Positions 43,777 to 53,455 of a stretch of DNA of 64,000 bases are shown one piece after another. How positions within the stretch are numbered: position 1 is the first letter of the stretch; each line of letters opens with the position of its first letter. The notes under the pieces were generated by a model. The model worked only from the letters and a program-made list of their open reading frames with translations, was not told where the DNA came from and did not search any database. The stretch is taken from the NCBI RefSeq assembly GCF_000368565.1, contig NZ_KB849544.1, forward strand, positions 367,994 through 431,993, written 5' to 3'. The position numbers and the translations under genes are program-made. Source of the stretch: Acinetobacter gerneri DSM 14967 = CIP 107464 = MTCC 9824 (lineage in GTDB: Bacteria > Pseudomonadota > Gammaproteobacteria > Pseudomonadales > Moraxellaceae).

Positions 43777-43843
43777 ATACCTTAAAAGTATAAAAAAATG
43801 CTAATTTGATCTTAGACAGCGTCCAATCATTCTTTTAAGGTAT
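43777..43843. promoter_or_regulatory. BenM/CatM-type operator sites between benM and catB
   Basis: ATAC-N7-GTAT lies at 43777-43791, an exact match to the known high-affinity site of BenM and CatM. ATTC-N7-GTAT at 43829-43843 matches the lower-affinity site 3 reported at the ADP1 benA promoter, and it overlaps the weak -10 region expected for catB (TTAGAC at 43812 as -35). The first site abuts the benM start, which suggests autorepression. Confidence 0.78.
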
Positions 43844-43882
43844 AGGTAAGAGAAACGGAAATCAAGACTGCAAAGCATCAAT

Positions 43883-44992
43883 ATGTATAAATCAGTTGAA
43901 ACTATACTCGTAGATATTCCTACGATTCGCCCGCACAAACTATCTGTTGCGACGATGCAAACGCAAACTGTTGTTCTGATTAAAGTGACAACAGAGGATG
44001 GCATCGTTGGTTGGGGCGAAGCAACCACGATCGGTGGTTTAAGTTATGGCGAAGAAAGCCCAGAAAGCGTAAAGACTAACATCGATACGTATTTCGCACC
44101 ACTGCTCACTTCTGTTAAAAATCTAAACGTTGCACAAACGTTAAAATTGATTCGTAAAACGATCAATGGCAACCGTTTTGCAAAATGTGCAATTCAAACG
44201 GCTCTTCTTGATATTCAAGCGCAGCGTTTGGGTCTACCACTCAGTGAATTGCTAGGTGGTCGTCTACGCACAGGTGTCCCAGTTCTTTGGGTACTGGCTT
44301 CTGGTGATACAGAAAAAGATATCGCTGAAGCGAAAAAGATGATCGAGTTAAAACGCCACAACGTATTTAAACTCAAAATCGGTTCTAACCCTGTAGAAGC
44401 AGATGTTGAACATGTATTGGCGATCAAAAAAGCTTTAGGCAATGACATTTCAATTCGTGTTGATGTCAACCGTGCTTGGTCTGAACTTGAAGCGATTCGT
44501 GGCATTCAAATGTTGCAAGACGGTGGTATTGACCTGATTGAACAGCCTTGTGCCCTAGACAACATTGATGCAATGGAACGTCTTACACGAAAGTTTGATA
44601 TCGCAATTATGGCTGATGAGTCATTATCCGGCCCTCAAAGTGCATACCAGCTCGCAAAACGTAGTGCTGCATCAGTTTTCGCAATCAAAATTGCGCAATC
44701 TGCTGGTCTACATGAAGCGTGTGAAGTTGCCAATATCGCAAAACTTGCAGGGATTGATTTGTATGGCGGTACGATGCTCGAAGGTCCTGTTGGAACGATC
44801 GCATCTGCACATGCATTCTCAACCTTTGAAAACCTAGCGTATGGCACTGAGTTGTTCGGACCATTATTGCTGACTCAAGAAATTTTAAAAACGCCTCTTC
44901 GTTACGAAAACTTTGAACTAGTACTCCCAACTGGAGCTGGTCTAGGGATCGAATTAGACGAAGATAAAATCGACAACTTACGCCGTAAATAA
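43883..44992 (+). CDS. catB: Muconate cycloisomerase
   Basis: CatB converts cis,cis-muconate to muconolactone in the ortho-cleavage branch. The 369-residue enolase-superfamily protein has the catalytic KxK at residues 163-165 (Phe-Lys-Leu-Lys-Ile-Gly) and metal ligands Asp194, Glu220 and Asp245. Most of the sequence matches my recollection of ADP1 CatB, including the start MYKSVETILVD. It is the first gene of the long cluster and has the regulator's operator sites upstream. No good ribosome binding site is visible. Confidence 0.97.
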   Translation: MYKSVETILVDIPTIRPHKLSVATMQTQTVVLIKVTTEDGIVGWGEATTIGGLSYGEESPESVKTNIDTYFAPLLTSVKNLNVAQTLKLIRKTINGNRFAKCAIQTALLDIQAQRLGLPLSELLGGRLRTGVPVLWVLASGDTEKDIAEAKKMIELKRHNVFKLKIGSNPVEADVEHVLAIKKALGNDISIRVDVNRAWSELEAIRGIQMLQDGGIDLIEQPCALDNIDAMERLTRKFDIAIMADESLSGPQSAYQLAKRSAASVFAIKIAQSAGLHEACEVANIAKLAGIDLYGGTMLEGPVGTIASAHAFSTFENLAYGTELFGPLLLTQEILKTPLRYENFELVLPTGAGLGIELDEDKIDNLRRK

Positions 44993-45006
44993 ACAAGGAG
45001 CAAGTC

Positions 45007-45297
45007 ATGCTTTTCCAAGTTCGCATGGACGTCAACATTCCACTGGATATGCCAGTAGAAACTGCTACCGAGATCAAAGCTCGTGAAAAAGCATATTCAC
45101 AGGAATTACAGCGTCAAGGCAAATGGCGTCACATTTGGCGTATCACTGGTCAATATTCAAATATCAGTATTTTCGACGTAGAAAGTAATGAAGAATTGCA
45201 CAACATTTTGCAAGGACTGCCACTTTATCCATATATGAATATGGAAGTAATGGCACTCAACCGTCACCCTTCTTCTGTTCGTGAAGATGACAGTTGA
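45007..45297 (+). CDS. catC: Muconolactone delta-isomerase
   Basis: CatC turns muconolactone into 3-oxoadipate enol-lactone. The 96-residue protein starts MLFQVRMDVNIP and contains Arg-Gln-Gly-Lys-Trp-Arg-His-Ile-Trp-Arg, both typical of the family. An AAGGAG ribosome binding site lies upstream, 14 bases after catB, so the two are co-transcribed. A small hairpin (45343-45363) separates it from catA. Confidence 0.96.
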   Translation: MLFQVRMDVNIPLDMPVETATEIKAREKAYSQELQRQGKWRHIWRITGQYSNISIFDVESNEELHNILQGLPLYPYMNMEVMALNRHPSSVREDDS

Positions 45298-45342
45298 TCA
45301 TTAAGCAGTAAATTTTCTTTTTGTAATTGTAAATCGACAAAT

Positions 45343-45363
45343 TGTCCAAAATGACTTTGGACA
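45343..45363 (+). other. Intercistronic stem-loop between catC and catA
   Basis: TGTCCAAA (45343-45350) pairs with TTTGGACA (45356-45363) across a 5-nt loop. It lacks a T-run, so it is likely an mRNA structure, not a terminator. It lies in a 157-base gap. Confidence 0.6.
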
Positions 45364-45454
45364 TTTGAAACAAGGAAACGGGTGGGCGCGGGAGCTAGCA
45401 AACGCAAGCATAGTCCACCATGTACAAAACCTCTCATACTTAAGGAGCAATAGT

Positions 45455-46375
45455 ATGAACCGTCAAGAAATCGATAAATTAGTAAAACAAATGAACGTGG
45501 ACACCGCTACAGGTGAAGTAAATCCACGTATCCAACAAGTTGTAGTACGTTTACTTGGGGATTTATTTCAAGCAATCGAAGATCTAGATCTTTCTTCTAC
45601 TGAAGTTTGGAAAGGTCTTGAGTATTTTGCTGATGCGGGTAAAGCAAATGAGCTTGGTCTGTTAGCTGCTGGTCTTGGCTTAGAGCATTATCTTGATCTT
45701 CGTGCTGATGAAGCTGACGCTAAAGCAGGTATCACTGGCGGTACTCCACGTACCATCGAAGGTCCATTATATGTAGCTGGCGCACCTGAATCAGTAGGTT
45801 TCGCTCGTATGGATGATGGTTCTGAATCTGACCACGTTGATACTTTATTCATCGAAGGTAAAGTAACAGATACTGATGGCAACATCATTCCAAACGCAAA
45901 AGTTGAAGTTTGGCATGCAAACAGCCTAGGCAACTACTCTTTCTTTGATAAATCACAATCTGATTTTAACCTTCGCCGCACGATTTTAAGCGATGAAAAT
46001 GGTCAATATGTTGCTCAAACAACGATGCCTGTAGGTTATGGTTGCCCTCCTGAAGGCACAACTCAATTTGTTCTTAACTTATTGGGTCGTCACGGTAACC
46101 GTCCTTCTCACGTTCATTACTTCGTTTCAGCGCCTGGCTATCGTAAATTGACAACTCAGTTCAATATCGAAGGTGACAAATACCTTTGGGACGATTTTGC
46201 ATTCGCAACTCGTGATGGCTTAGTTGCTACTGCTGTTGATGTTGCTGATGAAGCTGAAATTGCACGTCGTGGTGTAGATAAAGCATTCAAACACATCACA
46301 TTCAATGTTGAGCTTGTTAAAGACAAAACTGCTGCGCCAACAAGCGAAGTAGACCGCCGTCGCGCTAGCGCATAA
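45455..46375 (+). CDS. catA: Catechol 1,2-dioxygenase
   Basis: CatA cleaves catechol between its hydroxyls to cis,cis-muconate. The 306-residue protein has the N-terminal helical dimer domain (about 1-95) and the beta-sandwich with the Fe(III) ligands Tyr161, Tyr195, His219 and His221. The frame continues upstream to 45365, but the ATG at 45455 has AAGGAGC and the family N-terminus. In A. baylyi catA is not linked to catB; here it is the third gene after catB and catC, as in pseudomonads and some other Acinetobacter. Confidence 0.97.
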   Translation: MNRQEIDKLVKQMNVDTATGEVNPRIQQVVVRLLGDLFQAIEDLDLSSTEVWKGLEYFADAGKANELGLLAAGLGLEHYLDLRADEADAKAGITGGTPRTIEGPLYVAGAPESVGFARMDDGSESDHVDTLFIEGKVTDTDGNIIPNAKVEVWHANSLGNYSFFDKSQSDFNLRRTILSDENGQYVAQTTMPVGYGCPPEGTTQFVLNLLGRHGNRPSHVHYFVSAPGYRKLTTQFNIEGDKYLWDDFAFATRDGLVATAVDVADEAEIARRGVDKAFKHITFNVELVKDKTAAPTSEVDRRRASA

Positions 46376-46400
46376 TTGTAAAGTCAGTACATTTTAGGAA

Positions 46401-46438
46401 CCAAGACTTAGTCACGTAAGTCTTGGGGACTTCCCCAA
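46401..46438 (+). other. Two overlapping stem-loops between catA and benA
   Basis: CCAAGACTTA (46401-46410) pairs perfectly with TAAGTCTTGG (46417-46426). TTGGGG (46423-46428) also pairs with CCCCAA (46433-46438). The two stems share bases 46423-46426, so they exclude each other. No T-run follows. Confidence 0.65.
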
Positions 46439-46462
46439 ACATTGGAAACTCGGAGAACGGAC

Positions 46463-47857
46463 ATGCCTCGAATTCCTGTGATTAATACAAGCCATTTAGA
46501 TCGTATTGACGAATTACTTGTAGATGATTATGAAACTGGTGAATTTAAACTTCATCGCTCAGTATTTACCGATCAAGCTTTATTTGATCTTGAAATGAAA
46601 TATATCTTCGAGGGCAACTGGGTTTACCTTGCTCACGAAAGCCAAATTCCAAATAATAACGATTACTACACCACTTATATGGGTCGTCAGCCGATTGTCA
46701 TTGCTCGTAACCGTAATGGTGAACTCAATGCAATGATCAATGCCTGTTCGCACCGCGGAGCACAGCTCTGTCGTTATAAACGTGGCAACAAAGCAACTTA
46801 TACTTGCCCTTTCCATGGTTGGACATTTAACAACTCTGGAAAATTACTTAAAGTTAAAGATCCAGCAGATGCCGGATATTCGGACTGCTTCAATAAAGAC
46901 GGTTCACATGACCTGAAAAAAGTTGCTCGATTTGAAAGCTACAAAGGCTTTTTATTTGGTAGCTTAAATCCAGACGTACCTTCACTTGAAGAATTTTTAG
47001 GTGAAACCACTAAAATTATCGACATGATCGTAGATCAGTCTGATCAAGGTTTAGAAGTGTTACGCGGTGCTTCAACTTATACATTTGAAGGCAACTGGAA
47101 ACTTACTGCAGAAAATGGTGCAGATGGTTACCACGTTTCTCAAGTTCACTGGAACTATGCAGCAACAACTCAACAGCGTAAAGAAAAAGAAGCTGGTGAC
47201 AATGTTCGCGCAATGAGTGCAGGTTCTTGGGGTAAACAAGGTGGTGGATCATACGGTTTTGAAAATGGTCATATGCTCCTTTGGACTCAATGGGGCAATC
47301 CAGAAGACCGTCCAAACTTCCCTAAAGCAGATGAATATACAGAAAAATATGGTGCAGCAATGTCTAAATGGATGATTGAGCGCTCACGTAATTTGTGTAT
47401 TTATCCGAGCGTATATCTCATGGATCAATTTGGTTCACAAATCCGTGTAGTACGCCCTATTTCACCAAGCAAATCAGAAGTGACGATTTATTGCATCGCT
47501 CCTGTAGGTGAAGCACCTGAAGCACGTGCTCGTCGTATTCGCCAATACGAAGATTTCTTTAATGCTTCTGGTATGGCAACTCCTGATGATTTAGAAGAAT
47601 TTCGTGCTTGCCAAGCGGGTTATGCTGGTATCGAACTCGAATGGAATGATATGTGCCGTGGTTCAAAACACTGGGTACAAGGTCCTGACGATGTTGCAAA
47701 TGAAATCGGTTTAAAACCATTGATTAGCTGTATCAAAACAGAAGATGAAGGGCTTTATTTGGCTCAACATCAATACTGGTTAAAAGCAGTGAAAAAAGGC
47801 ATCGCACAAGAGAAAGAACTTGCACAAGCTGTCGCTGAATCAGGAGAAACTGCATGA
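46463..47857 (+). CDS. benA: Benzoate 1,2-dioxygenase, large (alpha) subunit
   Basis: BenA is the catalytic subunit of the Rieske dioxygenase that adds O2 to benzoate to form a cis-diol acid. The 464-residue protein has Rieske ligands Cys95, His97, Cys115 and His118, and the mononuclear iron site in Asp221-Gly-Tyr-His224-Val-Ser-Gln-Val-His229. The start at 46463 ([12 protein letters not shown]) has CGGAGAAC upstream; the frame extends to 46442. It ends with an ATGA overlap into benB. Confidence 0.97.
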   Translation: MPRIPVINTSHLDRIDELLVDDYETGEFKLHRSVFTDQALFDLEMKYIFEGNWVYLAHESQIPNNNDYYTTYMGRQPIVIARNRNGELNAMINACSHRGAQLCRYKRGNKATYTCPFHGWTFNNSGKLLKVKDPADAGYSDCFNKDGSHDLKKVARFESYKGFLFGSLNPDVPSLEEFLGETTKIIDMIVDQSDQGLEVLRGASTYTFEGNWKLTAENGADGYHVSQVHWNYAATTQQRKEKEAGDNVRAMSAGSWGKQGGGSYGFENGHMLLWTQWGNPEDRPNFPKADEYTEKYGAAMSKWMIERSRNLCIYPSVYLMDQFGSQIRVVRPISPSKSEVTIYCIAPVGEAPEARARRIRQYEDFFNASGMATPDDLEEFRACQAGYAGIELEWNDMCRGSKHWVQGPDDVANEIGLKPLISCIKTEDEGLYLAQHQYWLKAVKKGIAQEKELAQAVAESGETA

Positions 47858-48363
47858 ATGCTGTCGTACAAACTGACAAAATCAGCATCGAAAAAGTTAG
47901 CCAGTTTCTCTACCGCGAAGCACGTTTTTTAGATGATGAACAATGGGATGATTGGTTAGATTGTTATGCACCAAGCGCACCTTTTTGGATGCCTGCTTGG
48001 GATGATGATGATCGTTTGACTGAAGATCCACAAGCTGAAATCTCATTGATTTACTACCCTGACCGCCAAGGTCTGGAAGATCGTATTTTCCGTATTAAAA
48101 CTGAACGCTCATCAGCAACTATGCCTGATACACGTACCAGTCACAATATTGCAAATATCGAAATCATTGAAATCAATGGTGACAAAGCAACTGTTCGTTT
48201 TAACTGGAGCACACTCAGCTTCCGTTATAAAACAACTTACAACTATTTTGGTATGTCACGCTATGAAATTGATTTTTCAGGTGATCAACCTAAAATTTTA
48301 AGTAAGTATGTAGTACTTAAAAACGATTATATCAACCAAGTTATTGATATTTATCACTTATAA
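47854..48363 (+). CDS. benB: Benzoate 1,2-dioxygenase, small (beta) subunit
   Basis: The 169-residue beta subunit holds the alpha3-beta3 hexamer together. It has the family segments [19 protein letters not shown] and Phe-Trp-Met-Pro-Ala. The start codon overlaps the benA stop (ATGA), so translation is coupled and the subunits are made in step. Confidence 0.96.
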   Translation: MNAVVQTDKISIEKVSQFLYREARFLDDEQWDDWLDCYAPSAPFWMPAWDDDDRLTEDPQAEISLIYYPDRQGLEDRIFRIKTERSSATMPDTRTSHNIANIEIIEINGDKATVRFNWSTLSFRYKTTYNYFGMSRYEIDFSGDQPKILSKYVVLKNDYINQVIDIYHL

Positions 48364-48380
48364 ACCCAAAAAAGGCAAAC

Positions 48381-49466
<1,086 letters not shown>

Positions 49467-49515
49467 TTAGCTTAGATCAATCAAAAACTATCGCGACAAG
49501 GCAGGATGCCGATAA

Positions 49516-49697
49516 GTTGGACAGGGGCTACAAGGATGTAGTCCATCTGTCCAACAAGCGTTTTGTTTAATTTTACTTAAACAAAAGTAGGTCGAACCGA
49601 AGGTTAAACCTACATCAAAATATATCTTATTAAGACACCGTCTTGCTCATCGTTATTTAAGTTTATGTAGAGTTAAATTCCATAGACTTAAAATAAC
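49516..49697 (+). other. Four successive stem-loops between benC and benD
   Basis: Stem 1: GTTGGACAG (49516-49524) with CTGTCCAAC (49547-49555), continuing inward as GGGCTACA with TGTAGTCC. Stem 2: TTTTGTTTAA (49561-49570) with TTAAACAAAA (49577-49586). Stem 3: GTAGGT (49587-49592) with ACCTAC (49608-49613), with inner AACC/GGTT. Stem 4: GTTATTTAAGT (49652-49662) with ACTTAAAATAAC (49686-49697), one bulged base. They fill most of a 245-base gap inside an apparent operon. Confidence 0.75.
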
Positions 49698-49711
49698 AGT
49701 ATGGAGAACAA

Positions 49712-50497
49712 ATGTCAGATCGCCAAAGATTTAAAGACAAAATCATCATCGTAACAGGTAGCGCCCAAGGAATCGGCCGTGGCGTTGCACTACAAGTCGC
49801 ATCAGAAGGCGCACAAGTCATCCTCGCTGATCGCTCAGACTATGTAGAAGAAGTCCTTGCAGAAATTAAAGCAAACGGTGGCTCTGGCTACACGATAAAT
49901 GCAGACCTAGAAACCTATGCAGGCGCACAAGCTGTCGTTGCAAAAGCCCTAGAATGCTATGGTCGAGTTGATGTTTTGATCAACAATGTCGGTGGCGCAA
50001 TTTGGATGAAACCTTTTCAGGAATTTACTGAAGAAGAAATCATCAAAGAAGTTAACCGTTCACTCTTCCCTACACTTTGGTGTTGCCATGCAGTCCTACC
50101 TGAAATGATCAAAAATCAGAAAGGTACGATTGTAAATGTTTCGTCGATTGCAACTCGAGGGATCAATAGAATCCCATACTCCGCATCAAAAGGCGGCGTA
50201 AATGCACTGACTGTTTCATTGGCATTTGAACACGCCAAAGACAATATCCGCGTAAATGCCATTGCCACTGGTGGAACAGAAGCTCCTCCAAGAAAAGTGC
50301 AAAGAAATAACAACCCACTTTCTGAAAATGAAAAACAATGGATGCAAGATGTTGTTGATCAAACCATTGACAGTACATTCCTTGGACGATATGGAACCAT
50401 CCAAGAACAAGTCAATGCGATTGCATTCTTGGCTTCAGATGAATCCTCATATATGACTGGAACTGTTGTTCCTGTTGGTGGCGGAGATCGAGGTTAA
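49712..50497 (+). CDS. benD: 1,6-dihydroxycyclohexa-2,4-diene-1-carboxylate dehydrogenase
   Basis: BenD oxidises and decarboxylates the benzoate diol to catechol with NAD+. The 261-residue SDR protein has TGSAQGIG (15-22), Asn-Asn-Val-Gly-Gly, Ser144/145 and Tyr156-x3-Lys160. A GGAGAAC site lies before the ATG. It follows benC after the four-hairpin gap and precedes benE by 63 bases. Confidence 0.95.
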   Translation: MSDRQRFKDKIIIVTGSAQGIGRGVALQVASEGAQVILADRSDYVEEVLAEIKANGGSGYTINADLETYAGAQAVVAKALECYGRVDVLINNVGGAIWMKPFQEFTEEEIIKEVNRSLFPTLWCCHAVLPEMIKNQKGTIVNVSSIATRGINRIPYSASKGGVNALTVSLAFEHAKDNIRVNAIATGGTEAPPRKVQRNNNPLSENEKQWMQDVVDQTIDSTFLGRYGTIQEQVNAIAFLASDESSYMTGTVVPVGGGDRG

Positions 50498-50560
50498 TCC
50501 TCGATTTTTAGTCATTAAAGGTTTTATGTTACAACAGGTGACTTTGCAAGGAGGCAATAG

Positions 50561-51781
50561 ATGGCAAACCTGATAAAAACATTAAAAGATGACTGGTCAT
50601 TTTCAGCAACAGTGGCCGGTTTTTTGGCGGTTTTGATTTCATATTCAGGACCACTGATCATCTTTTTCCAAGCAGCACAAAAAGCTAATGTATCCAATGC
50701 CATGATGATCTCATGGATTTGGGGCATTTCAATCGGTGCTACTGTCGCAGGTATCTTCCTTTCGATCAAGTTTAAAGTGCCCGTGATCACCGCATGGTCT
50801 GCACCCGGTACGGCACTTTTGGTCACATTATTTCCGCATATTTCCCTTAATGAAGTTGTGGGCGCTTACATCACCTCTGCTATTGTTATTTTCTTAGTCG
50901 GCATTTCTGGATATTTTGATAAATTATTGAAATGGATTCCACATGATATTGCAGCGGGAATGATGGCTGGGATATTGGTGCAATTTGGTTTAGGACTCTT
51001 TAAAGCCACAGATACCATGCCAATGATCGTATTTGGCATGTTGTTGTGTTTTCTGATCGCAAAACGCTTTTCACCTCGCTACAGCATGGTTTGGGTGTTG
51101 GTATGCGGTGTTGCTCTAAGCCTGATTTTTGGAAAAATGAATCCGGTCAATGTTGATTTCAGTATAGCCATTCCACAGTTCATCATGCCTGAATGGACAT
51201 GGAGTTCGACTTTAAACTTGGCAATTCCACTGATTTTAGTGAGTTTAACAGGTCAGTTTTTGCCGGGTATGGCTATTTTCAAATTGAGCGGTTATGACGT
51301 ACCTGCCAAACCGATTATTAGTATTACCAGTATTGCGTCTTTAGCTGTTGCTTGTGTTGGCGGGATTACCATTGTTTTGGCTTCGATTACTGCTGCGCTT
51401 TGTACAGGCGAACATGCACATGAGCTTAAAGAGAAACGCTATATTGCGGGAATCGCGAACGGTGTGTTCTATATTTTAGGCGGAATCTTTGCAGGTAGTA
51501 TTGTTATGCTATTTAGCATGCTACCAAAGGAACTGGTCGCAGCACTAGCAGGGCTTGCCCTACTCGGTGCGATTGCAACCAACATTACCGTGGCAATGAA
51601 AAGTGATGAACAGCGTGATTCAGCATTGATCACGTTTTTAGCAACTGCATCTGGTATGCATTTTCTAGGTTTAAGTTCTGTTTTCTGGGGAATTTGCATT
51701 GGGATCATTGCGCATTTAATTTTAACCAAGCGTAAAGCTCAAGCAATTCCATTACCACAATCCACTTCTAACGAAGCGTAA
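50561..51781 (+). CDS. benE: BenE-type benzoate/H+ symporter
   Basis: A 406-residue inner-membrane protein of the BenE family with about 12 helices. The family features FSASVAGFLAVLISYSGP-like N-terminus (here Phe-Ser-Ala-Thr-Val-Ala-Gly-Phe-Leu-Ala) and the central Ala-Gly-Met-Met-Ala-Gly-Ile are present. It should import benzoate. A strong AAGGAGG site precedes it. benK, the MFS benzoate carrier of ADP1, is not in this cluster. Confidence 0.93.
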   Translation: MANLIKTLKDDWSFSATVAGFLAVLISYSGPLIIFFQAAQKANVSNAMMISWIWGISIGATVAGIFLSIKFKVPVITAWSAPGTALLVTLFPHISLNEVVGAYITSAIVIFLVGISGYFDKLLKWIPHDIAAGMMAGILVQFGLGLFKATDTMPMIVFGMLLCFLIAKRFSPRYSMVWVLVCGVALSLIFGKMNPVNVDFSIAIPQFIMPEWTWSSTLNLAIPLILVSLTGQFLPGMAIFKLSGYDVPAKPIISITSIASLAVACVGGITIVLASITAALCTGEHAHELKEKRYIAGIANGVFYILGGIFAGSIVMLFSMLPKELVAALAGLALLGAIATNITVAMKSDEQRDSALITFLATASGMHFLGLSSVFWGICIGIIAHLILTKRKAQAIPLPQSTSNEA

Positions 51782-51810
51782 ATGTGGTCGCTGTTTAATT
51801 AGGAAAGATT

Positions 51811-52482
51811 ATGATTGATAAAAGTTCAGCTTCATTAACAGAAGTGCTTTCAAAAATTAAGGATGGTTCAACCATCATGATTGGCGGGTTTGGAACAGCA
51901 GGACAGCCTGCTGAACTGATTGATGGGTTGATTGAACTGGGCAAAAAAGATTTGGTCATTATCAACAACAACGCAGGCAATGGCGATTATGGATTGGCTA
52001 AACTGATTAAAGCTGGTGCTGTCCGTAAAATTATCTGTTCATTCCCACGTCAGTCTGATTCTTATATTTTTGATGAAGCTTATCGCGCTGGCGAAATTGA
52101 ATTGGAATTGGTGCCACAAGGAAACCTTGCTTGCCGTATCCAAGCTGCAGGTATGGGTTTAGGTCCTATTTATACTCCAACTGGATTTGGAACTTTATTG
52201 GCGGAAGGCAAGGCAACGCTGAATTTTGAAGGTAAAGATTACGTTTTGGAAAATCCAATTCGCGCAGATTTTGCTTTGATTAAAGCAGAGCAAGGTGATC
52301 GTTGGGGCAACCTCGTTTATCGTAAAGCGGCACGAAACTTTGGACCAATTATGGCGATGGCTGCCGATTGCACCATTGCACAAGTGGCTGAAGTGGTTGA
52401 ACTCGGTGCATTAGACCCAGAACACATCATCACTCCTGGTATTTTCGTTCAGCATGTTGTTGCTGTAAAACCTGCACAATAA
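51811..52482 (+). CDS. catI: 3-oxoadipate CoA-transferase, subunit A
   Basis: With CatJ it moves CoA from succinyl-CoA to 3-oxoadipate. The 223-residue alpha subunit has the N-terminal GGFGTAGQPAELI loop that binds CoA and the family segment Asn-Asn-Asn-Ala-Gly-Asn-Gly. An AGGAAAG site precedes it, 29 bases after benE. In A. baylyi catIJFD lie directly after catBC; here the ben genes and catA sit in between. Confidence 0.95.
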   Translation: MIDKSSASLTEVLSKIKDGSTIMIGGFGTAGQPAELIDGLIELGKKDLVIINNNAGNGDYGLAKLIKAGAVRKIICSFPRQSDSYIFDEAYRAGEIELELVPQGNLACRIQAAGMGLGPIYTPTGFGTLLAEGKATLNFEGKDYVLENPIRADFALIKAEQGDRWGNLVYRKAARNFGPIMAMAADCTIAQVAEVVELGALDPEHIITPGIFVQHVVAVKPAQ

Positions 52483-52502
52483 TTTGGATTGGGAGATTCA
52501 TA

Positions 52503-53153
52503 ATGAGCTATAACAAACTGACTCGCGATCAAATTGCAGAACGTGTTGCCCAAGATATTCCAGATGGTGCTTATGTCAATTTAGGTATTGGATTACCAAC
52601 CAAAATTGCCAGCTATTTACCTTCAGACAAAGACGTATTTTTACACTCTGAAAATGGTTTATTGGCTTTTGGTCCACCACCAGAAAAAGGACAAGAAGAT
52701 CCAGAATTGATCAATGCGGGTAAAGAATTTGTCACCATGCTTACCGGCGGTGCATTTTTCCATCACGGTGATTCATTTGCCATGATGCGTGGCGGACACC
52801 TTGATATAGCAGTGCTTGGTGCATTCCAAGTTGCTGAAAATGGTGACCTTGCGAACTGGCATACAGGTGCGCCTGATGCGATTCCTGCGGTTGGTGGTGC
52901 GATGGATTTGGCTGTAGGTGCTAAAAAAGTATTTATCACCACAGACCATGTCACTAAAAAAGGTGAACCTAAAATCGTAGCGGAATTGAGCTACCCCGTT
53001 ACGGGTAAAAATTGCGTAGACCGCATTTATACAGATTTATGTGTGATTGATGTGACTGCTGATGGCTTAAAAGTGATTGAAAAAGTGGATGGTTTAAGCT
53101 TTGAAGAATTGCAAAGCTTAACAGGTGCAAAATTGACTGACGCTACAGTATAA
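52503..53153 (+). CDS. catJ: 3-oxoadipate CoA-transferase, subunit B
   Basis: The 216-residue beta subunit carries the active-site Glu50 in Ser-Glu-Asn-Gly-Leu-Leu-Ala-Phe-Gly-Pro, and the Gly-Ile-Gly-Leu-Pro-Thr loop before it. A GGGAG site lies upstream; catI ends 20 bases before. After its stop the palindromic repeat array begins at once. Confidence 0.95.
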   Translation: MSYNKLTRDQIAERVAQDIPDGAYVNLGIGLPTKIASYLPSDKDVFLHSENGLLAFGPPPEKGQEDPELINAGKEFVTMLTGGAFFHHGDSFAMMRGGHLDIAVLGAFQVAENGDLANWHTGAPDAIPAVGGAMDLAVGAKKVFITTDHVTKKGEPKIVAELSYPVTGKNCVDRIYTDLCVIDVTADGLKVIEKVDGLSFEELQSLTGAKLTDATV

Positions 53154-53154
53154 G

Positions 53155-53430
53155 GGATCGTCCCTCCTTTTAGAAGATATCAAAGTCCCCCTTTTTTAAA
53201 GGGGGATTTAGGGGGATTAAAAACCCCTTTGATAAAGGGGGAAGTAAAGATGGATTTAGGGGGATTATCCCCCAAGCTCCCTTTAGAAAGGGAGGCTTTA
53301 TGCAAAATGTATCGGAAAGCTCATTTCTCACAAATGAGCAAGTCTCCCTTTGAAAAAGGGGGAAGTCAAGGCGGATTTAGGGAGATTTTAAAATCCCTCC
53401 CAACCTCCCTTTAGAAAAGGGAGGAGCTTT
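53155..53430. repeat. Array of palindromic repeats between catJ and catF
   Basis: At least seven palindromes occur back to back, mostly C-runs and G-runs around TTT/AAA cores: 53187-53205, 53224-53240, 53259-53273 (GGGGGATTATCCCCC), 53277-53294, 53319-53339, 53343-53362 and 53404-53424, plus an imperfect one at 53380-53401. Two diverged copies of a roughly 75-bp unit start near 53224 and 53345, each carrying GGATTTAGGG and ending in CTCCCTTTAGAAA. Such palindromic units look like dispersed intergenic repeats or MITE-like elements. It interrupts the catJ-catF spacing without breaking a gene. Confidence 0.85.
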
Positions 53431-53455
53431 AAATATATAAAATGGAACATATGAA

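Noticed and set aside
45365..46375. A longer CatA starting at 45365
   Set aside because: The ATG at 45455 has a strong ribosome binding site and gives the normal length; the extension would be translated from the hairpin-containing gap.
53229..53414. A 61-codon open frame inside the palindromic repeat array
   Set aside because: Its composition is set by the repeat units, it has no ribosome binding site of note and the frame follows palindromes.
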